NCBI GenBank assembly: GCA_964523405.1
Contig: CAZGAQ010000016.1
Coordinates: forward strand, 28,827-92,826
Length of the DNA: 64,000 nt
Reading direction: 5' to 3'
From: CAZGAQ01 sp964523405
Lineage (GTDB): Bacteria; Planctomycetota; Phycisphaerae; UBA1845; Fen-1342
Shown here: positions 35,965-45,217 of the stretch, one piece after another
Layout of the letters: every line of letters starts with the position of its first letter
How positions within the stretch are numbered: position 1 is the first letter of the stretch
Notes under the pieces: generated by a model
What the model saw: only the letters and a program-made list of their open reading frames with translations
Databases searched by the model: none
What the model was told of the DNA's origin: nothing
Made by a program: the position numbers and the translations under genes

Positions 35965-37482
35965 CTACGGGCACGTCTTGTTCATCTGGCCGACAAACGG
36001 ATCGATGTCCCGCCAATTCACGTGCTCGTCGCCGTTCGTATCCAGGTTCCAGAAGTCACAGGCCGGACCTGGTGCGGGGAAAAGACTCTCCCAGCCCGTG
36101 GTGTTGTCGTTCTGGCCCGCGATCAAGTAGTCGATATCGCGCCAGCTGATGACGCCGTCGCAGTTGCCGTCGCCGGCACAGACGTCGCCGGTGATCGTCC
36201 CGTTGCACGTGCGGACCTTCAGGCGGGCGGGCGTGCTCATGGCCATGCACGTATCGTAGTACACGAAGACGTCATACACGCCGGCATCCGTGGTTTGCGC
36301 GGCCGGAATGCGGTAGCACGCGCGATTGGCTCCCACAATATTGATGCCGTTCCTCCGCCACTGGTACGTGACCCGCTCCGCGCTCTCGACGGTGACGCCA
36401 AACACGGCATCGCTGCCGGCCACCACGGTCGTCGTGACCGGCTGTTGCACGAAGACTGGGGCCATGGAGCTCAGTTCCCAGGTGTCGTTCGACGTGCCGG
36501 TGCCGTTGTTGCCGCCGAAAAAGATCACTTTGCCGCGCGCGCTGTCGTAAGCCACAGCGGCCGCCAGGCGCGGGCCGGGGTTGGGGGTGTCATCGCTGGA
36601 CGTCCAGGTTGTGCCGTTCCACAGCCAGGTGGCCGTGTCCGGCGTGCCGGAGCCGAGCACAGCTCCGCCCACGAGCACGGTCTTGCCCTGCAGGCCGTAC
36701 GCCATGGCGGGAGCTTGTCGGGCGGACGGCGCGCTGGCCGGCGTCCGCTGGATCCAATTGGTTCCGTTCCATTCCCAGGTATCGCCGAAGCTAGTACCGG
36801 TTACGTTTGACCCGCCGAAGAGGACCGTGACGCCCCGCGCGCTGTCGTAGGCCATGGCGTGCGTCTGTCGCGCCGGAGGTGCGGTGGCGGGCGTACGTTG
36901 CGTCCAGTTTGTCCCGTTCCATTCCCAGGTGTCGGCGACGACGGCGGGCGAGCCGTTCATGGCGACGCCGCCGAAGAGGACCACGACACCGCGGGCGGAG
37001 TCAAAGGCCATGGCGTGAGCTGCACGGCCGGGCGGACTCGCCGCGGGGGTGCGCTGGGTCCAGTTGCTGCCGTTCCATTCCCAGGTATCGTTGAGCGGGG
37101 CGGGACTGGTCGGGTTGCTGATGCCGCCGAAGAGCACGGTCACGCCGCGGACACTGTCGTATGCCATGGCGGTGGCGTAGCGTACCGACGGGGAAATCGC
37201 CGGTGTGCGCCGTGTCCAGTTCGTCCCGTCCCACTCCCACGTGTCGCCCAAGACGGTGCTCGTGTCGAACGCCCCGCCGAACAAGACCACGACCCCCCGC
37301 CGGCTGTCATAGGCCATCGTGTGAAAGTAGCGCGCCCCGGGGGCCGTGGCCGGCGTCAGTTGCTCCCAACCGATCGGGCACGCCGCCTGCGCGGCGCCGC
37401 CGCTTCCGAACAGCGCGGCGAGCACAGGGACCAAGCTGGAAGCGGTCACGAGCACGCACGCACGACGAGATCGCGGAGTCAT
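35965..37482 (-). CDS. Secreted kelch-repeat protein with Ig-like and WRDID dockerin-like tail
   Basis: The 505-residue protein has a signal peptide (ACVLVTASSLVPVLAALFGS ending AAQAA). Six kelch-like blades follow (about 37-345), each with a core such as HAMAYDSARGVTVLFGG and DTWEWNGTNWTQRTPA. An Ig-like segment (about 350-430: FVQQPVTTTVVAGSDAVFGV) is next. The C-terminal domain has two EF-hand-like loops (GDGNCDGVISWRDIDYL and DTNGDEHVNWRDIDPF). The tail is almost identical in design to that of the gene at 54672. The ATG at 37482 has GAGAGGA upstream. A six-bladed propeller exposed at the cell surface or secreted is predicted; the ligand is unknown. It is convergent with the LTD gene. Confidence 0.85.
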   Translation of the reverse strand: MTPRSRRACVLVTASSLVPVLAALFGSGGAAQAACPIGWEQLTPATAPGARYFHTMAYDSRRGVVVLFGGAFDTSTVLGDTWEWDGTNWTRRTPAISPSVRYATAMAYDSVRGVTVLFGGISNPTSPAPLNDTWEWNGSNWTQRTPAASPPGRAAHAMAFDSARGVVVLFGGVAMNGSPAVVADTWEWNGTNWTQRTPATAPPARQTHAMAYDSARGVTVLFGGSNVTGTSFGDTWEWNGTNWIQRTPASAPSARQAPAMAYGLQGKTVLVGGAVLGSGTPDTATWLWNGTTWTSSDDTPNPGPRLAAAVAYDSARGKVIFFGGNNGTGTSNDTWELSSMAPVFVQQPVTTTVVAGSDAVFGVTVESAERVTYQWRRNGINIVGANRACYRIPAAQTTDAGVYDVFVYYDTCMAMSTPARLKVRTCNGTITGDVCAGDGNCDGVISWRDIDYLIAGQNDNTTGWESLFPAPGPACDFWNLDTNGDEHVNWRDIDPFVGQMNKTCP

Positions 37483-37827
37483 GTTCGGGGTCCTCTCAAG
37501 ATCGGAACGAGGAGATGGGTTCTGGGCCACATGCCAACCCGACTCTCGGCGCGCCCATTGTACTGCGCCCTGTCCGGCATCCACAGACACCGTCCGGCCC
37601 GGCACGCCTACGCTGGCCCGCGTCCTCGGATGTATCGGCCCCGTCCAGGCGGTTATTCAATCCCGCGCGGTCGCCGCGCCTGACCGCCTACCCCCCGCGC
37701 CGGGGCGGTCTTATAATGCCACTCCCGGCGGATTGCCCACGTGGACGACCCATCCCGGGACGCCGCCTGCCCGGCCCCGCTGGCCGCGGTGGGCGGACGA
37801 ATGGTGGACAGCGCGGAGAGCAGCACC
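37483..37827. other. Divergent promoter region between the kelch and SerA-like genes
   Basis: The 345-base gap has no gene. It contains a perfect 7-bp hairpin GACCGCC/GGCGGTC (37682-37710), followed immediately by TATAAT at 37712-37717. The rest is GC-rich with nothing further recognisable. Confidence 0.5.
37682..37717 (+). promoter_or_regulatory. TATAAT -10 box preceded by a hairpin
   Basis: A perfect consensus -10 hexamer TATAAT (37712-37717) lies 110 bases before the SerA-like start codon. Its -35 region would fall inside a GACCGCC/GGCGGTC stem. No consensus -35 is visible, so an activator-dependent or structured promoter is possible. Confidence 0.4.
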
Positions 37828-38787
37828 ATGAAGATCCTCATCGCCGACAAGTTCGAAGCCGAAGGTGTCGCCGGTCTCAAGCAGATCACGCCCGACGTGT
37901 CCCCCGAGGCCGGCCTCAAGGATGAGGCCCTGACCAAGCGCATCGCCGAGTACGACCCCGCTGTCCTCATCGTGCGCTCGACGAAGGTAAACGCGGCCGC
38001 GCTGGCCGCCGGCAAGAGCCTGAAGATGGTCATCCGCGCGGGGTCCGGGTACGACACGATCGACGTGAAGGCCGCGTCGGAACGCGGGATCAAGGTCGCC
38101 AACTGCCCGGGCATGAACGCCGTGGCCGTGGCCGAGCTAGTGATGGGGCACCTGCTGAACGCCGACCGGCGCATCGCCGCCAACGTGGCCGACCTGCGGG
38201 CGCACACGTGGAACAAAAAGGAATACAGCAAGGCCCGCGGGCTCAAGGGCAGCATGCTCGGCATCATCGGCGTGGGCAACATTGGCAAGGAAGTGGCCAA
38301 GCGCGCCCTGGCGTTCGATATGAACATTCTCTTCTTTGATATCCTCCCGAACGTGAAGCCGGCCAACGACCCGCGCTGCCGGAAGGCGGACATCGACACG
38401 ATCTTCCGGGAGGCCGATTACGTGACGTTGCACGTGCCGGGCACCGGTGACACGAAGCACCTCGTCAACGCCGCGCGCCTGGCCACCATGAAGCCGCACG
38501 CGGTGCTGATCAACACGAGCCGCGCTTCCGTCATCGACGAGGCGGCTTTGATCACCGCGCTCAAGGAAAAGAAGATTCGCGCCGCCGGCGTCGACGTGTT
38601 CGAGAACGAGCCGGCCGCCGATGCGAAGGAATGCACGTCGCCGTTGGCGGACCTGCCGAACCTGTTCGGCACGCACCACATCGGCGCGTCCACCGACCAG
38701 GCCCAGCTTGCCGTGGCGGAAGAGACGGTGCGCATCGTCCGCGAGTTCAAGAACACGGGCAAAGTGCTGAACTGCGTGAACCCGTAA
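37828..38787 (+). CDS. D-2-hydroxyacid (3-phosphoglycerate) dehydrogenase
   Basis: The 319-residue NAD-dependent enzyme belongs to the SerA-like D-2-hydroxyacid dehydrogenases, which oxidise 3-phosphoglycerate at the entry to serine synthesis. The Rossmann motif is GIIGVGNIGKEVAKRAL. Catalytic segments are INTSRASVIDEAAL (Arg), AAGVDVFENEP (Glu) and the His in GTHHIGASTDQAQ. It lacks the C-terminal ACT domain used for serine feedback. The ATG at 37828 has GGAGAG upstream. Exact substrate cannot be fixed from sequence alone; serA is likely but related hydroxyacids remain possible. Confidence 0.85.
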   Translation: MKILIADKFEAEGVAGLKQITPDVSPEAGLKDEALTKRIAEYDPAVLIVRSTKVNAAALAAGKSLKMVIRAGSGYDTIDVKAASERGIKVANCPGMNAVAVAELVMGHLLNADRRIAANVADLRAHTWNKKEYSKARGLKGSMLGIIGVGNIGKEVAKRALAFDMNILFFDILPNVKPANDPRCRKADIDTIFREADYVTLHVPGTGDTKHLVNAARLATMKPHAVLINTSRASVIDEAALITALKEKKIRAAGVDVFENEPAADAKECTSPLADLPNLFGTHHIGASTDQAQLAVAEETVRIVREFKNTGKVLNCVNP

Positions 38788-38843
38788 CCCGCGCCACGAA
38801 CCTGCATCCCGCGCGAGTGGTTTCGCGGCTATTCCCCTGTCGG

Positions 38844-38879
38844 CCCCGTCCCTTTCTCTTTCTAGGGAGGGGGGCGGGG
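38844..38879 (+). terminator. Candidate terminator after the SerA-like gene
   Basis: CCCCGTCCCT at 38844-38853 and AGGGAGGGGGGCGGGG at 38864-38879 can pair imperfectly across a pyrimidine-rich loop. It follows the stop codon by 57 bases. No T-tract follows, so support is weak. Confidence 0.25.
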
Positions 38880-39064
38880 AGGGTCGAGCCCCGCCGGCTG
38901 TACCCCGCGCTTCACCCCAGGCGCAACCGCTCTCGCCCAGCGCCTTCCTCTCGCCATCAACCCAACTCCCCCAGGAGCCCGGGCGTGCGCTCCACCACGC
39001 GCCGGGCCGACAGGCGACACCGTGCTTCCACCTGCGGTGGTACAATGCCTCCCCAGGTGTGGCC

Positions 39065-40030
39065 ATGGGCGACCAACCTTGCCAACCCGTGCCGGCCCCA
39101 CACGCGGGCACACCCGTCGACAGTGTTCTCCCGACCAACTCCGTCCCGCATTTTCGGAGTCGGCCGCTGCTGCTGCTCGCGGCCTGTGTTCTCGTCCTCA
39201 GCCTTCTTCTGCACTTTCGCACGTTCGTGCCGGCGCGCCGCCCGCTACCCGCCGATGAGCACGCCGCCGTCCAGCCCGCCTCATCGCCCGCGAGCACTCA
39301 GGCCACGACCGCCACCGCCCCCGCAACGCGCGCCGTGCCCCCGGCCCTGTCCTGGTCGCGACCCCGCACCGCCGCGCGCCAAGCCGAGCGCGATGCCATG
39401 GTCGCCCAACAAATCGCGTCCGGCGACCTCTACCGTGATCCGGTTCGCGACGCGCGGGTTCTCGCCGCCATGCGCGCCGTCCCCCGCCACGAGTTCGTCG
39501 CCGCCGACCGCCAGGCCGGCGCCTATGCCGACGGGCCGCTGCCGATCGCGTGCGGCCAGACGATCTCGCAGCCCTACATCGTCGCTTTGATGACTGAGTT
39601 GCTCCAACTCCAGGAGGGCGAGCGCGTCCTGGAGATCGGCACCGGCTCGGGCTACCAGGCCGCCGTCCTCGCCGAACTCACGCCCCACGTGTACACCATC
39701 GAGATCATCGCTCCCCTGTGCCAACAGGCGACCGAGCGGCTCGCACGCCTCGGCTACGCGACCGTGCAGGTGCGGCGCGCCGACGGCTACGACGGTTGGC
39801 CGGACGCCGGACCGTTCGACGGCATCATCGTGACCTGCGCCGCGGGCCATGTGCCGGCGCCGCTGTGGGAGCAGCTCAAGCCCGGCGGCCGGATGGTGAT
39901 CCCCATCGGCGGCGTGTACGAGACGCAGCGGCTCGTCGTCCTCACCAAGCAGGCGGATGGCGGACGCCGCAGCCGGTCGGTCGTCCCGGTGCAGTTCGTG
40001 CCCATGACGGGCAAGCTGCGGGATCAATGA
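39065..40030 (+). CDS. pcm: Protein-L-isoaspartate O-methyltransferase with N-terminal membrane anchor
   Basis: Pcm methylates isoaspartyl residues in damaged proteins so they can be repaired. The catalytic domain (about 100-321) shows GQTISQPYIVALMTELLQL, SAM motif I VLEIGTGSGYQAAVLAEL and the C-terminal GGRMVIPIGG. It is preceded by about 95 extra residues containing one transmembrane helix (PLLLLAACVLVLSLLLHF) and an Ala/Thr/Pro-rich linker, so the enzyme is probably anchored in the membrane, unlike cytosolic Pcm. Start could be ATG 39065 or GTG 39059. Its stop overlaps the next start as ATGA, coupling it to the spermidine-synthase-like gene. Confidence 0.88.
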   Translation: MGDQPCQPVPAPHAGTPVDSVLPTNSVPHFRSRPLLLLAACVLVLSLLLHFRTFVPARRPLPADEHAAVQPASSPASTQATTATAPATRAVPPALSWSRPRTAARQAERDAMVAQQIASGDLYRDPVRDARVLAAMRAVPRHEFVAADRQAGAYADGPLPIACGQTISQPYIVALMTELLQLQEGERVLEIGTGSGYQAAVLAELTPHVYTIEIIAPLCQQATERLARLGYATVQVRRADGYDGWPDAGPFDGIIVTCAAGHVPAPLWEQLKPGGRMVIPIGGVYETQRLVVLTKQADGGRRSRSVVPVQFVPMTGKLRDQ

Positions 40031-42513
40031 GCCCGGCCCGCGATAGCCGCGGTGTCCCTGCCGCCTCGCTCGCCCCGGGCGTTGCCGTGGCGCTGGTTAG
40101 CGCCGCGCTCATCGCCTATGAGATCGTGCTCATGCGGCGTCTGCTGCTTGAGCACTGGCACCACTTCGGCTACCTGGTCATCAGCGTGGCGCTCCTCGGG
40201 TTCGGGGCCAGCGGCAGCCTCCTGGCGCTCTGCGCCCGCGCCGTGCGAGCCCGCCCGGAGCGTGTCCTGTTCGGGCTTGCCGTCGGCCTCGCGGTCGCCC
40301 TCGTCGCCATGCCCCGGCTGGCGGCACTGCTCCCCGTCAGCGCCCGCTTCCTCCCGGGCGACGTGTGGAGCCAGGCGCGCTGGTGGGGGCTGTACTGGAT
40401 TGTCACACTCGTGCCCTTCTTGGTGGGAGCGCTGTTTCTCGGGGCGGCCCTCCTGACGGCCGGCGCCCGCGTTGGCCGCGTCTATGCCTGCAACCTGTTC
40501 GGCAGCGGTGGGGGGGCGGCGCTGGCCGCGGGGCTCCTGTCCCGCTGCGTCGTGGAGCGGAGCCTGTGGCCCGTCGTGGCGCTCGCGTCCGGCGCGGCGC
40601 TGACGCTGGCCTGGACGCGGCGGAGCGCTCGGCTGACGCGCGTCCTGCCGGCCATCGCGCTGGCCGTCGGCGCGCTGGCCGTCGAATGTGTCTGGCCGCT
40701 TCCGCCACGCTACGGCGAGCACAAGTATGCCGCCCATCTCGAGCGCCTGGTCGCCCAGGGCTCCGCCCGGCGCGTGGACCGCCGCGCCGATCCACGCGGC
40801 GATGTCCAGCTCTTCGAGAGCGACCTGTTCCATGACCTGCCCTTCCTCGCCCTGCGGCAACCCCCGCCCCCCATGTACGGCCTCGTGGTCAACGGCGACC
40901 CGGCCGGCTCCGTCCTGCGCATCACCTCGCCAGAGCAGGCTGGCGTAATGGATGACACGCTCATGGCGCTGCCGTACCGCCTCCTGGGCGCCCGTCCGCG
41001 CGTGTTGCTGCTGGGCGAGACCGGCGGGGCGAACGTCTGGCTGGCCCGGCGCCGGCAGGCGGCGCGCATTGACGTCGTGCAGCCCAATGCCGGTCTCCTG
41101 GCGCTCGTACGCCGCTGGGGCGGCGCCGTGTTTGCGGACCCCTCCGTGTGCGCGGTCGCGCAGGACCCGCGACGCTTCCTCGCGTCCGCGGCCGCGCCGG
41201 GCTACGACCTCATCCAGATCGTCTCCCTCGAGGGCCTGGGTGTCGGCGGCACCGGCATCCACGGGTTGGCCGAGGATCACCTGGTCACCGTCGAGGGCCT
41301 GGCGGCCTGCCTGCGCGCCCTGGCGCCAAACGGCGTGCTGGCCGTCTCGCGCGGCGTCGAAGAGCCCGCCCGCGTGAACGTCCGCCTGTTGGCCACCCTG
41401 GCCGAAGCGCTCGAGCTTGGCGGTGTGACCGACCCCGCGCGGTACCTGATCCAGGTGCGCGATTACCTCGGCGTTTGTACGCTTGCGGCCCGGTCGCCGC
41501 TCGGTGACGAGCGCCGCGAGCGCCTGGGCGCCGCGCTGCGCGAGCTGAGCCTCACCCCGGTCTGGTACGACGGTCTGCCGCACGCCGCCGTGAACCGGCC
41601 GGACGTCCTTGGCGGTCCCCCCGGGACAGACGTGGACTGGCTGCACTACGCCGCCGCCGAAATCCTCTCTCCGCGTCGCGCGCAGTTCTACGCCTCTTGG
41701 CTGCTGAACGTCCGTCCCGCCCATGACGACCGGCCCTTCTTCTGGGACTTCTACCGCTCGCAGGCCCTCGGCCCCCTGCAGCGCGCCTACGGTGACCAGT
41801 GGCTGACCCGCGCCGAAATCGGCCGCCTGCTGCTCTATGCCTCCCTGGTGCTCGGCGCCGCGGCCGCCCTCGCGCTGATCCTCGCCCCGCTGCTCATCGG
41901 CCACCTGTGGCGACGCCTCCGCCGTCGGACTACGACCCGCGCCGCGGTCGCCGCGCCGATGGCGGCTCGCCCGCGGGTTGGCATCCTCCCGGTCATTCTG
42001 TATTTCGGCGGCCTCGGCCTCGGTTTCATGGCCATCGAAATGGCGCTGCTCAGTTGGGCGACGCGCTGGCTCGGTGACCCCGTCACCGCCGGCGCCGCCG
42101 TCATCGGTGGGCTCCTCGTGGCCGCCGGATGCGGGAGTCTCACGGGCACACGCCTCGTGGCCGGCCGTCTCTGGCTGGCGCCGGCGATCGTCGCCGCCCT
42201 TGCCGTGTGCCTCCGGCTGGCCGGCTGGCAACCGCAAATCGGCGGGACCGTCGGGTCGTGGCTCGTCGTGATCGGCGCGCTGCCCTGGGCCTACTTCATG
42301 GGCGTGCCACTGCCGTCCGGTATCGCCTTCCTCGAAACACACCGCCCGGAACTGGTACCGTGGGCGTGGGGCGTCAACGGCGTCGCGTCGGTCCTCGCCA
42401 CCTCGCTGGCGCTGGTGCTGGCCATGGCTGCCGGCTACGGCGCGGTCCTGCTGCTCGCGGCGGCGGCCTACGTGCTCGTCGCCGCGCTGGCCGCCGCAGC
42501 GCGCGCCGCCTGA
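40027..42513 (+). CDS. Polytopic membrane protein with degenerate spermidine-synthase-like domain
   Basis: The 828-residue protein has about six N-terminal helices (VAVALVSAALIAYEIVLMRR, then HFGYLVISVALLGFGASGSL). A soluble spermidine/spermine synthase-like Rossmann domain follows (about 230-560), then further helices to the C terminus (ILPVILYFGGLGLGFMAIEM, then PWAYFMGVPLPSGIAF). In the Rossmann domain the SAM loop reads VLLLGETGGANVWL instead of GGGxG. The ribose-binding acid is replaced in IDVVQPNAG, and the catalytic Asp region is YDLIQIVSLEGLG, so aminopropyl transfer is doubtful. It overlaps pcm by 4 bases. The family occurs widely as membrane proteins of unknown function. Confidence 0.82.
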   Translation: MSPARDSRGVPAASLAPGVAVALVSAALIAYEIVLMRRLLLEHWHHFGYLVISVALLGFGASGSLLALCARAVRARPERVLFGLAVGLAVALVAMPRLAALLPVSARFLPGDVWSQARWWGLYWIVTLVPFLVGALFLGAALLTAGARVGRVYACNLFGSGGGAALAAGLLSRCVVERSLWPVVALASGAALTLAWTRRSARLTRVLPAIALAVGALAVECVWPLPPRYGEHKYAAHLERLVAQGSARRVDRRADPRGDVQLFESDLFHDLPFLALRQPPPPMYGLVVNGDPAGSVLRITSPEQAGVMDDTLMALPYRLLGARPRVLLLGETGGANVWLARRRQAARIDVVQPNAGLLALVRRWGGAVFADPSVCAVAQDPRRFLASAAAPGYDLIQIVSLEGLGVGGTGIHGLAEDHLVTVEGLAACLRALAPNGVLAVSRGVEEPARVNVRLLATLAEALELGGVTDPARYLIQVRDYLGVCTLAARSPLGDERRERLGAALRELSLTPVWYDGLPHAAVNRPDVLGGPPGTDVDWLHYAAAEILSPRRAQFYASWLLNVRPAHDDRPFFWDFYRSQALGPLQRAYGDQWLTRAEIGRLLLYASLVLGAAAALALILAPLLIGHLWRRLRRRTTTRAAVAAPMAARPRVGILPVILYFGGLGLGFMAIEMALLSWATRWLGDPVTAGAAVIGGLLVAAGCGSLTGTRLVAGRLWLAPAIVAALAVCLRLAGWQPQIGGTVGSWLVVIGALPWAYFMGVPLPSGIAFLETHRPELVPWAWGVNGVASVLATSLALVLAMAAGYGAVLLLAAAAYVLVAALAAAARAA

Positions 42514-42564
42514 CGAAATCGCCTTCCCCCGCGCCGCGGCCTCCCGCCTCGCTGCTCCGTCGCC

Positions 42565-45030
42565 TCAACCTTCCTCCGTCTTCCCCGTCCGCCGGTCGAG
42601 CACCTCCCGCACGCGCCGCAGCAGGTCACGTCGCGTGAAGGGCTTCTCCAGGAACTCGACGCCTTCGTCGAGGACGCCGTGATGGGCGATCACGTTCGCC
42701 GTGTAGCCGGAGACATAGAGCGTGCGCAATCCGGGCTGGCGCTGCGCCAGTTGCCCCGCGAGCGCGCGTCCATTCATGTCGGGCATGATCACGTCGGTGA
42801 CGAGCAGGTCGATTGACCGGCCGTGTTCCGCGGCGAGTCTGACCGCCTCCGCCGCGCTGGCCGCGACGAGCACCTGGTAGCCGGCGCGCCGCAGGAAGCC
42901 CTCGGCGACCGTGCGGACCGCCATATCGTCTTCGACCAGCAGCACCACTTCAGCGCCTTCCGGCGTCGCAACTGCTCCCGGTGCTTCCGCCGGGACCGCC
43001 TTTCCGTCCGTGGCCGGAATGTACAGCTTGAACGTCGTGCCGACGCCAAGCTCCGAGTACACGGTGACATGCCCCCCGGCCTGTCGGATGTTCGCGTAGA
43101 CTGTCGCGAGTCCCAGGCCCGTACCCTGGCCCATCGGCTTGGTGGTGAAGAACGGCTCAAAGATGCGCTCGCGGGTGGCCGCGTCCATGCCGCAGCCGTT
43201 ATCGCTGACCGTAAAGAGCACATGCGGGCCGGTGCGCGCCTCCGGGTGCAGCGCGACGTAATCGTTGTCCAGCACGACGTTGCGTGTTTCCAGTGTCAGC
43301 ATCCCGCCTTCGGAGAGCGCGTCGCGGGCGTTCACCACCAGATTCATGATGACCTGCTCCATCTGGCCGACGTCGGCGTAAAGCGTGGCCACGTCCGGCG
43401 CCAGGCGCAACGTCAGGCGTGTGTCCTCCGTGAGGAGCCGCCGCAGCATTTGCTCCATGCCGGTGATGGTGCGGTTCAGGTCCAGGGCCCCGGGCTGGGT
43501 CACTTGCCGGCGGCTGAACGCCAGCAACTGCCGCGTCAGACTCGCCGCGCGTCCGGCGCTCAAACTGACCTGCTGCAGGTGATTCCACGCCGGGTCCGCC
43601 GGGGCGATACGCGTACTCAGGCCGTCGGTAGCCAACTCGAGGCTCCCCAGGATTGCCGTCAGAACGTTGTTGAAGTCGTGCGCTACGCCGCCGGCCAGCC
43701 GCCCGAGTGCTTCCATCTTCTGCGCCTGGCGTAGTTGCAGTTCCAGCCTTTCGCGCTCTTCTTCCGCGCGTTTGCGATCATCGATGTCGGTGCACGTGAT
43801 GGCGAAGTGCCCAGGGGCCGGGCGATAGGCGTGCACGAGGTACCAGTGCCCGGTGCTCTCGTGCCGGTGCTCAACGCGTGTGGACTGCCCGGTCCGCACG
43901 ACCTCATCGAAACGCTGCAGCCAGACCGACTCCGTCTGCGGCCACAACTCGCGTAGGCGCTTCCCGATCATCTCGGCGCGCGTCTTGCCGACGTAGTGCT
44001 CAAATGCCGGGTTCACTTCCAAGTAGCGGTAATCGACGAGGGTGCCGCGGTCGTCGCAAATCGCCTCGTGCAGGGCATACCCGTCGAGCATGCTGTCGAA
44101 CAACTCACGATACTTGGCTTCACTTTGCCGCAGCGCCTCCGTTGCGGCGCGCCGTTCGGTAATATCGGTGAATGTCGTGCACACGCTGCTCGGCCTGGTC
44201 TCACCGGGGCGCAACCCGGGAACGGCGCTGATCAGGATCCAGCGCGTGCTGCCGTCGGCCAGGTGCCGAATGCCCATGAGCACGTCACGCACCGCGCGCC
44301 CGGTATGCAGCGCCACCATGGAGGGGTGCTCGTCGCCCGGGAACGGTGTCCCGTCTTCGTGTATGGCCTCCCAACTCGGGTGCTCCGAGGTCATCCCGGC
44401 CATCTCCGCCGCGGACCGGCCGAGGATCCTCTCTGCCGCGGGGTTCACAGCCGTGATCAGGCCCTGCGCGTCTTGGTATACCACCCCCTGTGCCATGGTT
44501 TCGAACAGCGCCCGGTAGCGCGCCTCGTTCTCGTGCAGAGCCGCCTCGGCCCGCCGGCGCGCCGTGACATCCGCGAAGATGCAGTGGGTCTGGCGGAAGT
44601 GTCCGCTTGCGTCCTTGCCGACGCGGCCATCGAACACGGCAGACACGGACTGGCCATCCTTGCGGATCAGCTCGAACTCGATGCCGCGAATCGCCCCATC
44701 GCGCTTGAAGCACGGAAAGTTGTGGCGGAAGGCTTCCAGATAGCGGGGAGCCAGAAAGTCTCCGAACCAGCGTCCGACGACTTCGTCTCGCGTGTAGCCC
44801 AGTGTCGCCAGCCACGCGTTGTTCACTTCAACGAAGCGCCCGTCCGCATCGAGGGACTGGTACGGCAGGGGGGCATCTTCGTAGAGGGCGCGGAAGCGGC
44901 GTTCGTCCGCCCACAACTCGGCCAAGTTTCCTTGAGCGCTGTTGACGCGCTCGATTTCGGCGATGCGTTGGCGAAGACGCTCGACTTCGAGCAGCAGACT
45001 GGCGGGGATTTCCGTCGGGGCCTGCGACAT
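42565..45030 (-). CDS. PAS-domain hybrid histidine kinase with receiver domain
   Basis: The 821-residue cytoplasmic kinase has a short coiled coil, then three PAS domains (about 40-160, 165-290, 300-420; for example LPYQSLDADGRFVEVNNAWL and GLITAVNPAAERILG). HisKA carries the phosphorylated His in LAGGVAHDFNNVLTAILG (about 448). HATPase_c has VMNLVVNARDAL and GTGLGLATVYANIRQAGGH. The C-terminal receiver (about 698-815) has phospho-Asp in LLVTDVIMPDMNG and Lys in FLEKPFTRRDLL. There is no transmembrane helix, so it should sense an internal signal such as redox or a small ligand. GGGAG precedes the ATG. It is divergent from the E1 genes; no separate output regulator adjoins it. Confidence 0.9.
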   Translation of the reverse strand: MSQAPTEIPASLLLEVERLRQRIAEIERVNSAQGNLAELWADERRFRALYEDAPLPYQSLDADGRFVEVNNAWLATLGYTRDEVVGRWFGDFLAPRYLEAFRHNFPCFKRDGAIRGIEFELIRKDGQSVSAVFDGRVGKDASGHFRQTHCIFADVTARRRAEAALHENEARYRALFETMAQGVVYQDAQGLITAVNPAAERILGRSAAEMAGMTSEHPSWEAIHEDGTPFPGDEHPSMVALHTGRAVRDVLMGIRHLADGSTRWILISAVPGLRPGETRPSSVCTTFTDITERRAATEALRQSEAKYRELFDSMLDGYALHEAICDDRGTLVDYRYLEVNPAFEHYVGKTRAEMIGKRLRELWPQTESVWLQRFDEVVRTGQSTRVEHRHESTGHWYLVHAYRPAPGHFAITCTDIDDRKRAEEERERLELQLRQAQKMEALGRLAGGVAHDFNNVLTAILGSLELATDGLSTRIAPADPAWNHLQQVSLSAGRAASLTRQLLAFSRRQVTQPGALDLNRTITGMEQMLRRLLTEDTRLTLRLAPDVATLYADVGQMEQVIMNLVVNARDALSEGGMLTLETRNVVLDNDYVALHPEARTGPHVLFTVSDNGCGMDAATRERIFEPFFTTKPMGQGTGLGLATVYANIRQAGGHVTVYSELGVGTTFKLYIPATDGKAVPAEAPGAVATPEGAEVVLLVEDDMAVRTVAEGFLRRAGYQVLVAASAAEAVRLAAEHGRSIDLLVTDVIMPDMNGRALAGQLAQRQPGLRTLYVSGYTANVIAHHGVLDEGVEFLEKPFTRRDLLRRVREVLDRRTGKTEEG

Positions 45031-45176
45031 GCGTACGCTCCCGGACAAGCGGAGTTGACCGTCCGCAACACGGCACCGCCGGCGGATATCTGCCGCCCTC
45101 CCGCCGCATGCGTGGGGTAGCTGCTCATAGTATAGCTCCGGAATGGACATGCTACCAATGGGGGTACGACGTGCTT

Positions 45177-45217
45177 GCCCGACCGGCCCTGCATTGCAGG
45201 CCAAGGGTTGGTCGGGC
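45177..45217. repeat. Nested inverted repeat upstream of the E1 operon
   Basis: GCCCGACC at 45177-45184 pairs with GGTCGGGC at 45210-45217. A second inner palindrome, GGCCCTGCATTGCAGGCC, lies at 45185-45202. The structure overlaps the candidate -35 region of the downstream operon and could be a regulatory site or an extended hairpin. Confidence 0.45.

Noticed and set aside
36500..37350. CRISPR array or tandem repeat array in the kelch region
   Set aside because: The repeats are about 160 bases long, protein coding and in frame as kelch blades; no spacers exist.
33186..37482. Cellulosome-type interpretation of the dockerin-like domains
   Set aside because: No cohesin domain or scaffoldin is present, and the tails differ from classical dockerins in their WRDID motif.
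40024..42342. 772-residue antisense ORF over the spermidine-synthase-like gene
   Set aside because: No start signal, Arg/Gly/Gln-rich composition; the sense frame has transmembrane helices and is coupled to pcm.
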